Shown here in pieces: positions 1-11,166 of a DNA stretch of 64,000 bases; the first letter of the stretch is position 1, and the number at the start of each line of letters is the position of its first letter. Location: contig JABMCL010001559.1 in assembly GCA_018857735.1 (NCBI GenBank), positions 122,501-186,500 on the forward strand, in the 5' to 3' direction. The position numbers and the translations under genes were made by a program. The notes beneath the pieces are model-generated. The model worked only from the letters and a program-made list of their open reading frames with translations, had not been told where the DNA came from and made no database searches. Source of the DNA: Alviniconcha marisindica (lineage: Eukaryota; Mollusca; Gastropoda; Provannidae).

Positions 1-420
1 AAATACAGCACTCCTCTCTATTTCACCTACATACATCACTGTCAAATAAATGAACGCCGTTGAGATTCATAACTTTAGGAAACGCTGCTTTGACAACTTC
101 ACGCGAAGTGCCAATTAGGGATACATTCGGCGGAAGACTGATACTCGAACACAGTCACAAAGCCAAGCTATAATCCATCTCCTCTTTCATTTGCCGTCAA
201 CCAATCGAATCGACTCCGAGCCACGCTACTTAACCAAGCGAAGTTCAACAGTTGACATGTCGCTGGGAAATCAATACGAATGTTCGCGAACACAGGCAGG
301 TAGGGTGATGGTAAAAAACACAAAACTCTGGCGTTTCCTATGGCAACAGATATGTTCGTCTTTCTTCTTATCATCAGGTCGTCTCGGAGGTTCAAGATTA
401 ATTGTCGGTTTAAACAATAA

Positions 421-633
<213 letters not shown>

Positions 634-784
634 CATGTAAAACAGGGGTTTTTGTTGTTTTTGTTTTTATTTCTTGTCACAATTCAAACACTTTGTGGAC
701 ACTCCCAAACGCAAGCTGTTTTACCATGCTCATATTTCCCCTCACCTAACCTTTGCATCTACTGTCTGGGACGGCTGTAGTGAT

Positions 785-1110
785 ATCTTATTTAACAAAC
801 TTAACTCTCTTCATATAGAGGAGCTGCAAAATTGGTGGTGATGTCTGATTCTTCTTTAACAACCGATACAAAGCTACGATACTTGATACTACTCCCACTC
901 AAGGAAAAGCATGTGTTCAATAAGGCAGTGTTAGTATTCAAAGCATACAGAAACCTTGCACCTTCGTATCCTAAACAGCTTTTTATCTGTTCCATCACTC
1001 GCGCCACATCTCGATTCATAACTCTGCTAGGATCTATAGAACAGACCGTTTCAAAACTAGCTGCTCATTTTCAGGCGCATCCCTTTGAAATGCTATTCCA
1101 GTTCAAATAA
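785..1110 (+). mobile_element. LINE remnant: C-terminal tail of a non-LTR reverse transcriptase
   Basis: The plus-strand reading LRYLILLPLKEKHVFNKAVL followed by VFKAYRNLAPSYPKQLF matches the pattern LPxxxR-x-F-KA-x-x-x-(F/Y)KA-x-x-x-LAP-x-Y that ends many CR1/Jockey-type LINE reverse transcriptases. No RT core with FADD is present, so this is a 5'-truncated copy. An A-rich run follows at about 1177-1197. The clade is not determined. Confidence 0.55.
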
Positions 1111-1465
1111 AATCATACAATACGCTTACCAGTTTCGAAGCAAGCTCCACAAATGGTTCAGAAGCAGAATGTTGTAAAAAAAAAAAAAAAAAAAAAATCT
1201 TGATTCGCAATGTGTATATACATGCAAACATAGTTTCCCAGTGTTTTTATGATTTGATTTATTTATTCCTTTGTATTATTCATAATGATGGTCGGTTCAC
1301 ATTTATTTTTCTCCATGTTCATTATATGTGTTTAAATGTTTGTAATTGCTTTAAGGATAGGTTTCCCGATAGGTATTCGTGTCTAAAATCTTGATCCTTG
1401 CGTAATTCAAGTTCAATCACGCAATCACTCAATCGATCAATCAATCAATCAATCAGTCAATCAGC

Positions 1466-1468
<3 letters not shown>

Positions 1469-1546
<78 letters not shown>

Positions 1547-1551
1547 GCACA

Positions 1552-1614
<63 letters not shown>

Positions 1615-1616
1615 TA
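1469..1616 (+). repeat. (CT)n followed by (CACG)n microsatellites
   Basis: CT run at about 1469-1532, CA step, then CACG repeats to about 1614. Same composite order as the cluster at 421-630 read on the other strand. Confidence 0.95.
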
Positions 1617-2612
1617 CACATTTTATCTAGTGCCACGTTTGCGCTGTGCAATTGTATGTACTGTTCCAGTTTTGTCTTCTTTCTTCTTTTGCAACACATG
1701 CTAGTTAAGGCACTTGCCCCTGTTGTGTGCAGTCAGTTCCGCTAATCGCTACGCTCAAAATCCAAACATACAAAAGGTTAAAAAGAACGCTGTTTGTTAT
1801 TACAAAACACAATATGCCTTCTTCTCTCTTCCTTTTTTTCTTTTCTTCAGTTTCGGGGCCAGCCCCTTTTTCATGCTACAAAACTTAAATTTACACTCAA
1901 AAGTCAGATTTAAATTATTCCTTTTTTTTCACAAAGTCATGGGTGCATTTTAAAACAAAGTCCTTTGATTTTAAATGAGTTTTATTTTCCACCTCTTCTG
2001 CGTCTCGTACAATACAGATTTTGAGAAGACCGATTCCTTTAAGACAGAGAGAGGTCAGAGCAATACGGCTCACACAACGTCCAAAACCACGCGCACACAA
2101 ACAGCCCAATAACGCCAATATTCGCACTCGGAGATAATCATTCCTTGACTCGTGTCAAAGACCATCGACCCTGCTAACAACAAGTATGACATACACGTCG
2201 CGCACCCAGACACGTGCCAAGTTGACGTCGGGGTGTTAACAATCTCAAATGTCAGAAAAGGTGACGTACTGTTCTATAAATAACTCAGTCCTACTGCTGA
2301 ATGATTTGAGTGTGCTCCTGTTATAATAAAAAAAAAAGAGAAAAACAGCACAACTGAAGGCCTTTCTTTTCATACAGCTTCGCCAACTTGTCGAAGGCAC
2401 ATTTCACGATATCGGTCATTTTATTGTGAGCACACGACTACTTTTACGGTGTACGAAAGTGTTAGTAAATGCGCGTGCTTGTGATCCTGTGTGTGTGAGA
2501 TATAGATTAGGTGAAATTAACTATGTGTGAGGATACATATATAAATATATATACAAATGAATGTTTGTTTTTCCGACTGATATTATTGTTTTGTGTCTCT
2601 TGCTCTTATCTT

Positions 2613-3085
2613 GATAATTGTAAGATCAGTCTAATATCACTTATGTGAAAAGACGTTGAATTAAAAATAAAATAGAATAAAAATTCTTATTAGTAAAGCA
2701 GCGGGCTGCCCGCGCCCAGATCTTCGGCGATTTACCGCAGGCGTACATCACACATCACTTCTTTTATTTCCATTCATGCAGCTGGGAACTGATGAGTACC
2801 ACAGCATCTGCTGGTGCACCCACGGGACGGTATTGAAAAGACAGGCATCTTGTCCTCAGCGGTGGCAGTTTCCTGTTCCACTTTCCGCCGGTCTAGGTCT
2901 TTCGCAATAAACAATGGCCGACGACCCGGTCACGTCATTAGGTGACTAGCCAATCAGCGGTCACCTTCGGCCGCTTCGCCAAGACTTCTCACTTATTATT
3001 ACTGGTGCAAGTTGCTGACACATGTTGTTAGCATGATAATTGTAAGATCAGTCTAATATCACTTCTGTGAAAAGGCATTAAATAT
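2613..3085. repeat. Direct repeat pair of about 50 bp enclosing a GC-rich, promoter-like segment
   Basis: GATAATTGTAAGATCAGTCT and about 30 further bases occur near 2613-2660 and again near 3034-3082 with few differences. The roughly 370 bp between them are much richer in CpG than the flanks and include a good NF-Y type AGCCAATCAG (2948-2957) and a CRE-like GTCACGTCA just before it. This could be an inserted element with terminal repeats or a promoter of an unseen transcript. Function is not established. Confidence 0.4.
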
Positions 3086-4204
3086 TTATATATACAAATA
3101 TTTTTAAAAGGCCGGAAAAAGAATCTCTCGCTCGGTCTAAGTGAACCTAAACTACAATCCTTGGAAAATAAAGTTTAGGAGTTTGAGTACTCAACAACAA
3201 CAACCAACAACTACAAGAAGCAGCAAAGGAAGAAGAATTATTTTATTCAAATTATTAATTGAATCCTTTTTTGTTTCTGCATTTTGTTCAAATTTAGATC
3301 AACCCCCCAGGTTAGATCTTCAACAAGATATTAAGGTTTGCTGTGCTTTCTTTTTTTCTCTCTCTTTGGAGGGGGGGGGGGGGGCAATAAGTGGTACGTA
3401 TGTGTGAGTGAGTGAGTGAGTGAGTGCGTGCGTACGTGCGTGGGCGCGCAGGGTTTTTGTTTTGTTTTGTTTTGTTTTAATCGCGGACAGAACAGAGCTA
3501 AACGATTCAAGGGAAACAATTCATGCACGTCCTCAAGATTCATCTGCATGTGCTAAGGAATGATTATCTCCCTTGAATTGCAAATCGCCCCTTTCCTCTT
3601 CCTACACCCGAGAGTACCTGTGGAGTGTATTTACTATGTGGGTGTCAGAATTTCACTCTCTGATTGTCATAGTTCAGGAGCTGTGTGAGAGTCGAAGTGG
3701 CCATCCTGGGCTGTCCGTCCTAATGAGCCTTCTGGACGTAAAGCTATATTGAACCATGCTTCGGCATTGATCTCAGCTTGTCCCTAATGTCAACCGACAT
3801 CCGAGGACATTAAGCAACACTACCTACCTACCTCTCTGATTATGAAGTTAAAGGAGACGCAAAGCAAAAAAGCATCATGGGTCCTACCGATAGGAATTAC
3901 TCAATAAAACAAAAATAGACACAGCAGTTTTTCACTCTGTGTCTAGTCCTGTTTGCTCAAACTTGATATTTGAAAGACTCACAAAAACACAACTGTGAGT
4001 GCTGGCATTTTGTGCCCAGCAGTCTGTATCAATGACATCATGCACAAGGAATGGAATGTGTGGCAAAAGCATCAAATATGTCACCAACAGCCTTTTTGGT
4101 GCTATTCTCTGCAAAAAGAGCAAACAAACATGGGGCCCTGGGGAGCTCAAATTTGAAGCAATGCATGTATGTACAGGTACTTGTTTTGTATAACTATTGA
4201 TGGA

Positions 4205-4665
4205 ACACCTAAAAGGTTCAAAAGAATGCTATTTATTAGAACAAAATACAACCTGCAAGTTTTCAGGATAATCCCCTTTAAAAAGCTACAAAACAACACA
4301 ACAGTTAAAAGGTGAAAAACAAAGAAAAATGAGACAGAAAGCTAAACCACTAATCTGTTTTTGGTCGAGCTATGTTGTTTTCTTTTACATGTTTGGATCT
4401 TGTTTTATAACACTAGCAGTCATTCTTGTTTCAGAAAACAACATAGTTCAACCACAAATAGGTAAGTGATTTAGCTCTCAATCTCATTTTTCATCATTTT
4501 TCACCATTTAACTGTTGTTCAAGTGTCGTTTTGTAGCCTGATAAAGGGGATTACCCTGAACACTTGCTGGCTGTGCTTTGTCCTAATAAACAGTGTTCTT
4601 TTTAACATTTTATGTGTTTGGATCTTGTTTTAGAATGCAGCAGTCATTCTTGTTTCAGGTTTTTT
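4205..4665. mobile_element. Fold-back (MITE-like) element, most complete copy
   Basis: The left arm (about 4209-4300) and right arm (about 4520-4650) are imperfect inverted repeats. One end reads AAGGTTCAAAAGAATGCTAT, the other, complemented, GTGTTCTTTTTAACATTTTA. Both carry the inner motif AAAGGGGATTA followed by a C-rich step. Related sequence recurs at 11500-11770, 17700-17895 and 25790-26015. No transposase reading frame was seen, so it is probably non-autonomous. Confidence 0.55.
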
Positions 4666-4832
4666 TTTTTTTTTTGATGAAACAACCAAATGAAGCCAGC
4701 AGATGGAAACATTTGCATTATATCTTCTATGTTTTCAGGCCAGCTTGCCTCTTTGCTTTGGTTGCCCTAAAGGATTTTGTAAAAGGTAGACAACATTACC
4801 CAGGAAAGAAATCAACACTCAAAAACCTAAAC

Positions 4833-4937
4833 TTTGGTTGTCATTGCACTTGGCATTGTTTTATTTACTTAACAAGTCACATATAAACTTTGCTTGTCAT
4901 AGCACTTGGCATTGTTTTATTTATTTAACCAATCACA
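4833..4937. repeat. Tandem duplication carrying ALG2 poly(A) signals
   Basis: About 55 bp (CATTGCACTTGGCATTGTTT and flanks) occur twice, at about 4840-4880 and 4898-4935. On the ALG2 (minus) strand each copy has AATAAA within AAATAAA-type sequence, for example 4921-4916, about 220 nt past the ALG2 stop. These are the likely 3' ends of that transcript. Confidence 0.5.
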
Positions 4938-5141
4938 TGTGTGTAGAGTGTGATGTCTTCAAGAATGCTGTCATGTTAATCAGCAGTATGTTAAGTTCTA
5001 AACACAATCATACACAAAACATGCATCCAAGTCATCACTGAATGTTCTTTTTTTCCCTCCTTTCCCATTCATGTCTTGTACACCAGGAAACCCCAAGAAA
5101 ATCCCAGCACCAAAGCCAGCACCTCTGGCAGACAGCCCAGA

Positions 5142-6573
5142 TCAAGAGTCAGCAGTCATGCCTTTGACAACAGCGTCCAGCTTCTCTGTGAACTGCTTGA
5201 AAGAGAACATCTCCTCCACCCTCTTTTTCCCCTTCTCGCCCATGCTCTGAGCCAAGCGCGGGTCCGCAGCAAACTTCTGCATAGCCTCTGCAAAAGCCTG
5301 TGGCTCTGGCTCGCACAGAAATCCACTGTCGCCGTGGGCAACTGTCTCCAAGGGTCCGCCACTGGCGACAGCGATCACCGGCCTCCCCATGCACATGGCC
5401 TCGATGGGGACGATGCCGAAATGCTCATGGTCAGGCGTGTACAGCAGGCAGGTGCAAGCTTGCAGAAGGGAGAGCTTCTGGGCATCAGTGAAGGAGCGGA
5501 GGAAGGTGAGGTGGTCATCCAGGCCCAGCTGTGAGGAGAGTTCCCTCAGTTCTCTGTAGTGCTCCACGTTTTCCCTCACCCTCTCATCGTAGCCACCTGC
5601 CATCACCAGGTGGCCCCTGTTGCTGTCTTCTCGCATCAGTCCTACATAAAAGAAACCAAACACTTTGCCTGATTCTCTGGCTCACCACCAGGCACCAATG
5701 TGCCACATTTTCAGTGCAACCTCCACCCCACCCACCACCTCCCAAAAAACAACAACAACAAAACAGGGGTCAACAGTTCCATTCACAGAATATATACAGC
5801 CCTACATCAGTCCTACATAAAAGAAACCAAATATGCTGCCTGATTCTCTGGTTATCACCAGGCACCAGTGTGCCACATTTTTAGTGTCAAAAAACAAAAC
5901 AAAACTGGGGTCAACAGTTCCGTTCACAGAACACAATGTACAATCCTACATCAGTCCTACAGAAAAGAAACCAAAACGCGTTGATTGACTCTCTGGCTCA
6001 TGACCAAGCATCAGTGTACCATGTTTTCAGTGCAAAAAAACAGGGGTCAACAGTTCTGTTCACAGAATACAACATACAGCCAGCAATCTTACCAAAGGCC
6101 TTGATTCTCCGGCTCATGACCAGGCACTACTGTACCATGTTTTCGGTGCCAAAAAACAAAAAACAGGAGTCAACAGTTCCATTCACAAAATATAACATAC
6201 AGTCTGCAATCTTACCAAAGGCCTTGATAGCAAGTGCCAGATTCTTCTTCCTCTCGTAACGATTGATGGAGAGGAAGACCAGCTTTTCGCCACTAGGCAC
6301 CATGTCATCAGAGACTGGCTCAATGGGTTTCTGGAAAGCAGTGAAGTCTGGAATGGGATAGAGTACTTCTGGTGTAATGTGCTGGAGAGACACGAAGGTT
6401 TGGTGGAAAATTCCAGCTGAAATAAAAGAAAATATGTTTTTGAGCTGCCAGAATTGAAGAAAAAGAGGCTCAGCACTAAATCACTTAAATGTAGTGTGTA
6501 TCTGCATGGTGTGTGTGTGTGTGTTGTGCAATGTGTGTGTGTGTGTGTGTGTTGTGCAATGTGTGTGTGTGTG

Positions 6574-6626
<53 letters not shown>

Positions 6627-7177
6627 CATTTGCAGACTGTTTCAATGCCTAAATTTGTATATCTTCTAAACACTATGTTTTAAAATGAATCTTAAATATG
6701 CATGTATTGATATATATGTACAGCTAGAGTGACTTTATCATTTTAAATTGTTGTTTTAGGCTAACTTAAATAACATACTGATGTGTGTTCTACAACATTT
6801 GTTAATTTGAACACAAGATTTTGATTTTAGTCCTTAGCCTGTCGGTTTTGCTATAGCGTGCGCTGAGTGTTGCAATGCAACTGGCCTCCACTTTCTCACG
6901 CACTCCACTTTCAACCTTCATTCATTCCTGCCCCCTCCCTCCTTACCCTTCTTACTCCTCTCCCTCCCCTGCCCCCCTCCCTTGCAGTCCTCTTGTCACT
7001 CATCCTCCTCTCAATGCCCACCATGCTTCCGCACGCACCCCCCCCCCCTCCCCTTCTTGCCACTGCTGGTCATTCTCACTGCAGTTTAAATCAGTCTTAT
7101 CTTCTCTCCCCTTATCTAAGCTACCCTTGTACAGTACTAAGAGCTCATACAATTGTTGTTGAGGCATTATATAAAAT

Positions 7178-7245
<68 letters not shown>

Positions 7246-7978
7246 CTGGTCCAGCACCAATCCTTTCATTGCCTAGATTTCATCATGCTAGCTCCTCACC
7301 CCCCCCCCCCCCCATCCCCCTACACACACACGTACGCACACACACACACACACACACAAATTCCACATGCAAACTCCACTTTAGCTCTCCCACAGCAACC
7401 GATTCATTTTTAATTTTTGTCAATAAAACTCATACTCCATGTAAGGCTGAGCAATCCAAGGGATACCAGTCCGCAACTAGAACTCTGACTTACCAGTGAA
7501 TTTGGAGTTGACCAGGACACAGTCAGCCATGCCTGTGGTTCGCTCCTCAAGCCAGTCCAGGGGAGCACGATAGAGGCGTTTGAGTGTTGTCGTGCGTTCC
7601 GTCAGCAGGAGGTCAGGAAAGTGGCAGTAGAAGAGAACTTTGCGCCCTGACCACCTCAACATCGGGATACAGGCTGAAATCTGCCAAACACACAGAATGC
7701 ATATATATATATATATGCATTCTGTGTGTTTGGCAGATTATTATATACAAATGTGTATACATGTGCATGGTGCCAAGCGTGAGTGTGTTGGGGTGAGGGA
7801 GAAAGAGTGTGTGTACATCTGGGAGGGGGGTGAGTTTGAATGCCAAACACACAGAACACATACATGTACAGAGTACCGAGTGTGTGAGAGTATGTGTGTG
7901 TGGTGGGAGGGGGGTTGGGGGGGGGGAGGCTGGCAGAGGGTGTCTGTGTCTCTGTGTGTGCTGAATGTGAGTGTATGT

Positions 7979-8026
<48 letters not shown>

Positions 8027-8555
8027 ATGCACATGTGCATGCATGTATGTCTGTCTCTATCCATCTGCCTATCTCTGTCTGACTGTAAGTCTGTTTCTCT
8101 GTCTACCTGTGTCATTATTGCATGTCATGGAAATGCTCAAGCCAGTCATTTTGGCTCTAAAATTAACAGAAACTGAATGTGCCATACATTTTACCTGCTG
8201 TTTGAATGGGGGAGAGAGGGTATTTTTTAAAAGCCAGAGAAGGTTGATTTGAAGAAAATAAACTCTAACCACAAACCTGGTCACAAAAGATCAAGTCATA
8301 TTCCAGACCACTGAAAAAGACCAGGAAGAGAGCAACATAGATCATGCGGACATAGGCACACAACGCCTGACATCTGCCAAGGACACTGCGTGGAAGCCAG
8401 TCACCAACAGCAACTACCTGCAAAAGATATAAAAGATCACTTTGGTGACAACTTCAACTAGTGCTGAGGCTCAGAGGCAAAACAATCAGGTAGAAAATGA
8501 ACAAGAAGATGAAGAAAAAAGAGGATGCAATTTAAAAGCAGTTGTTTTTCTGCGC

Positions 8556-8599
<44 letters not shown>

Positions 8600-10756
8600 G
8601 TGCATGCATATATGCATGTGAGACTCATGTCTGTGTCTGTGTCTGTGTGCATCTCTGTGAGTTACTGTTAACTGTAAATGCTGCAAGCAAAGTAGGAATT
8701 TGCTCAATTCTGGAATAGAGCTGCTCAAAGTTAAAATTCCTATAATGAGCACCAATTCTGGAACTGAGCTGCCTTATTTTAGAATTACACTTGCTCTCAA
8801 CCATCATTATGATGGGACAGAGCATGTTTGCTATATTATCTACTTGAAAGACATGAATTTGGGCAACATGCAGTCTTATCGCACAAGATCAGTCAGCCTG
8901 TAACTGAACTGCCATGAATGAATGAATCAACACTTGGGCCAGATCACCCATGTTTTCATCAGTGTTTTGCTTCTTTTGGAACCTTTGCAATATATATATA
9001 TACAGTTAAAAAATTACTGCAATCCACTTCACATAAACGATCATTTTACCACCCATTTCATATAATTTAACATAATTTCTTCCATCATCTTTCTTTCATG
9101 TCTTTCAGTCTATCATTGCTGTGCTTCTCACACAAGTGAGGCAATTAAAAAAAAAAATTTTTTAATAAGCCTGTCCTTGAATTCACACCTCACACAGACA
9201 CTGACTGAGTTCATCCATATTGTCATGCAGTCTCACATTAAACAAAACAATGATGTTTTGGGCAGGATGGGCTTGGGGGTTGAATCACTATCACCTTGCT
9301 CTCACCCTAATACCATCCTTCTTCCATCGCTACTTTGTGATCAGCACACTTACCACCTTTGAAATCATGCTGAACTGGCTGATAAAACCAGTTGTTTGCA
9401 TTAAGGGTTGCTAAAGCAACAAAACACCGACTAGCAAAAACCCAATTAATCTGCTGGCACAACTGCCTAACTTTGTTTTTCTGGCAAAACTCATGCATAC
9501 CTCCAAAATTATCAGGAAGAAAAGCTTTGTTTTCCTGGCAAAACTCATGCATACCTCCAAAATTATCAGGAAGAAAAGCTTTGTTTTCCTGGCAAAACTC
9601 ATGCATACCTCCAAAATTATCAGGAAGAAAAGCTTTGTTTTCCTGGCAAAACTCATGCGTACCTCCAAAATTATCAGGAAGAAAAGCTTTGTTTTCCTGG
9701 CAAAACTCATGCGTACCTCCAAAATTATCAGGAAGAAAAGCTTGGCAACTACTCTGTCATTTATACATTAAACTGGGGGAAATCCAACAATTAGCAACAT
9801 TCTAACTTTGCACATGACACAATTCCAGAACAAAGTAGGCAATTCTGGAACTGGTGCACTCTTTAGCAATTCCCACTTTAAGCCGCTCAATTCATGAATC
9901 AAACAAATTCTGACTTTGCACAAAATATCAACAGCTTTCATTAGGAGGAGCAACAATCATCATAGAATCTTTAAAGTGTGCATTCAATGATCTTAGCATG
10001 CTTCCTTTAGGAGGAGCAATAATCATCATAGAATCTTTAAAGTGTGCAATCAATGATCTTAGCATGCACTGTACACAAAAGCATTGACTCAGAAGAACCC
10101 AAATATATATATATGGGTCTTTCACATGCAGGCTCAAACCTTTGCCACTGGATTTAAACTTACAGTCCAGAGCATTAACCAATCAGCCACAAAGTCTTCT
10201 TCTTCTGTAAAGTGACCTCCTTCATGGTATTAAAGATTATGTTACTGTTTGGGGCTGTGCAACAGTAAGCGAAAAAATCCTGTCAACCTAACAGTTGTAA
10301 GTACTACCACTGGGCTCACAAACATTCGCAACTTTCGATTAGTCTTCTTCTTTTTATAATGTCCACCCTCATCCTTTAAAATGATTGGGTTTTCGTTGAG
10401 TTATTGGCAGCTAAGTGTATTGGCTGCCCAAATGATCAGTAACAGCTGGGTCTGGGTAAGCCGGGGGCTGGAGTGGGGGGTGGGGGTAGTGGTGGATGGG
10501 GGGTGGCGCGGGGCGGGATTGAGATGACTATATAGCGGATTTTCAATGTCTCCACCATCCGTTGTGGTAAATAGCACCAAACACTCACTTCCAGTGTGCC
10601 ATCACGGGTCTCCTGAAAGCAGTGTGAGGGGTCATGGTGGGCAGATAGAAATGTGACGGAGTGGCCCCGAGATTTCAGAGCCAGAGCAGCATCCACCACT
10701 GCTCGCTCCGCTCCGCCAATGCCAAGATCTGGGTGAACAAAAACAACCCGCACCAT
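5142..10756 (-). CDS. ALG2: ALG2, alpha-1,3/1,6-mannosyltransferase (5 coding exons, complete)
   Basis: Exons on the minus strand: 10756-10589, 8417-8277, 7680-7494, 6416-6216, 5641-5142. All borders are GT-AG, phases agree, and the total is 1197 nt (398 aa plus stop); human ALG2 is about 416 aa. ALG2 is a GT4-family, GT-B-fold enzyme on the cytosolic face of the ER that adds the second and third mannoses to the dolichol-linked oligosaccharide precursor of N-glycans. Visible: the N-terminal [11 protein letters not shown] motif, a hydrophobic stretch near residues 79-93 in the usual membrane-anchor position, YCHFPDLLL, the NRYERKKN motif, AGGYDERV and the EX7E motif EHFGIVPIE at about 305-313. 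The start at 10756 is the Met directly before the conserved domain; an in-frame Met 16 codons upstream is possible. It is divergent from MRPL15. Introns are swollen with tandem repeats; intron 4 repeats its own splice sites. Identity is near certain, exact borders very likely. Confidence 0.95.
5641..6215. repeat. ALG2 intron 4 built from about four copies of a unit of roughly 130 bp
   Basis: Copies share ATCAGTCCTACATAAAAGAA, a CTCTGGCTCATGACCAGGCA block, an A-rich part and GGGTCAACAGTTCCATTCAC. Copies near 5810 and 5948 repeat the exon 5 acceptor together with the first bases of exon 5. A copy near 6087-6110 repeats the exon 4 donor with the end of exon 4 (CAATCTTACCAAAGGCCTTG on the plus strand). 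Confidence 0.8.
6506..6623 (+). repeat. (GT)n microsatellite in ALG2 intron 3
   Basis: GT runs with TTGTGCAAT interruptions, about 90 bp from the exon 4 acceptor. Confidence 0.95.
7178..7360 (+). repeat. (CT)n, poly-C and (CA)n in ALG2 intron 3
   Basis: CT run at 7180-7239, C run at about 7301-7313, CA run at 7322-7358, about 130 bp below the exon 3 donor on the plus map. Confidence 0.9.
7678..7739. repeat. Perfect 62-bp palindrome across the ALG2 exon 3 acceptor
   Basis: The 31 bases from 7678 are the exact reverse complement of the 31 bases ending at 7739, with an AT centre. The left arm contains the last three exonic positions (7678-7680) and the CAG of the 3' splice site (7681-7683). 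RNA made from it could fold and hide the acceptor. Confidence 0.9.
9478..9750. repeat. 54-bp tandem array, about 5 copies, in ALG2 intron 1
   Basis: The unit contains CTCCAAAATTATCAGGAAGA and TTTGTTTTCCTGGCAAAACT; copies are almost identical. The 54-bp period is a multiple of three, so several frames on both strands stay open across it. It lies inside an intron with no other coding sign. Confidence 0.85.
9940..10070. repeat. Tandem duplication of about 58 bp in ALG2 intron 1
   Basis: AGGAGGAGCAACAATCATCA through AATGATCTTAGCATGC occurs twice, near 9942-10001 and 10009-10066, with two or three changes. Nothing else was seen. Confidence 0.7.
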
Positions 10757-11166
10757 AATGTCCAAAGACGTGAAGGCTCCTATATGTACAAATGTTGAGC
10801 ACAAAACATGTGTTTATCTAAAATCTTCATGGCATTGCATCAGTCCATCAATGTGATGTAGACGTGTTTCCAAGTGAAGCAGAAGGCCGGAAAACAGAAT
10901 GATTAGAACTTTCACAGAAAAGAAGGTGCCAAGGGAGATCACGAGTTTTATTTGATTTTTATAATCTTGTTTCCAGTTATCGGAAGAATATACATGTCGC
11001 CATAACGATATAAGCAACAGTAAAATGCTGACCGATGTCGGACGACATTCCTTTTAAAATGAAAACTATAACTTCTTCTTCTTTTTTTCTTCTTTTTTCT
11101 TCTTTTTTTTCTTTCTTCTTTTTTAGGAAGGGAGATAATTCCATACAGCTGTCTAGAGTGTGCAAC
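10757..11166. promoter_or_regulatory. Shared intergenic region between divergent ALG2 and MRPL15
   Basis: Only 410 bp separate the two start codons, so both promoters and 5' UTRs must lie here or overlap. No TATA box placed for either gene was seen. A pyrimidine-rich (CTT) tract runs from about 11072 to 11124 just before the MRPL15 5' UTR. Bidirectional promoters are common for housekeeping pairs in animals; use as one here is inferred from spacing. Confidence 0.6.

Noticed and set aside
2890..2960. ATG in CAATAAACAATGGCCGACG as a gene start
   Set aside because: The frame stops after about 10 codons and no donor with a matching exon was found.
5076..5534. Plus-strand 152-aa frame
   Set aside because: It is the antisense shadow of ALG2 exon 5, which shows strong family similarity on the minus strand.
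9392..9805. 137-aa repetitive frame as a possible repeat protein
   Set aside because: It is explained by the 54-bp intronic tandem array; there is no start context, splice structure or unique flanking coding sequence.
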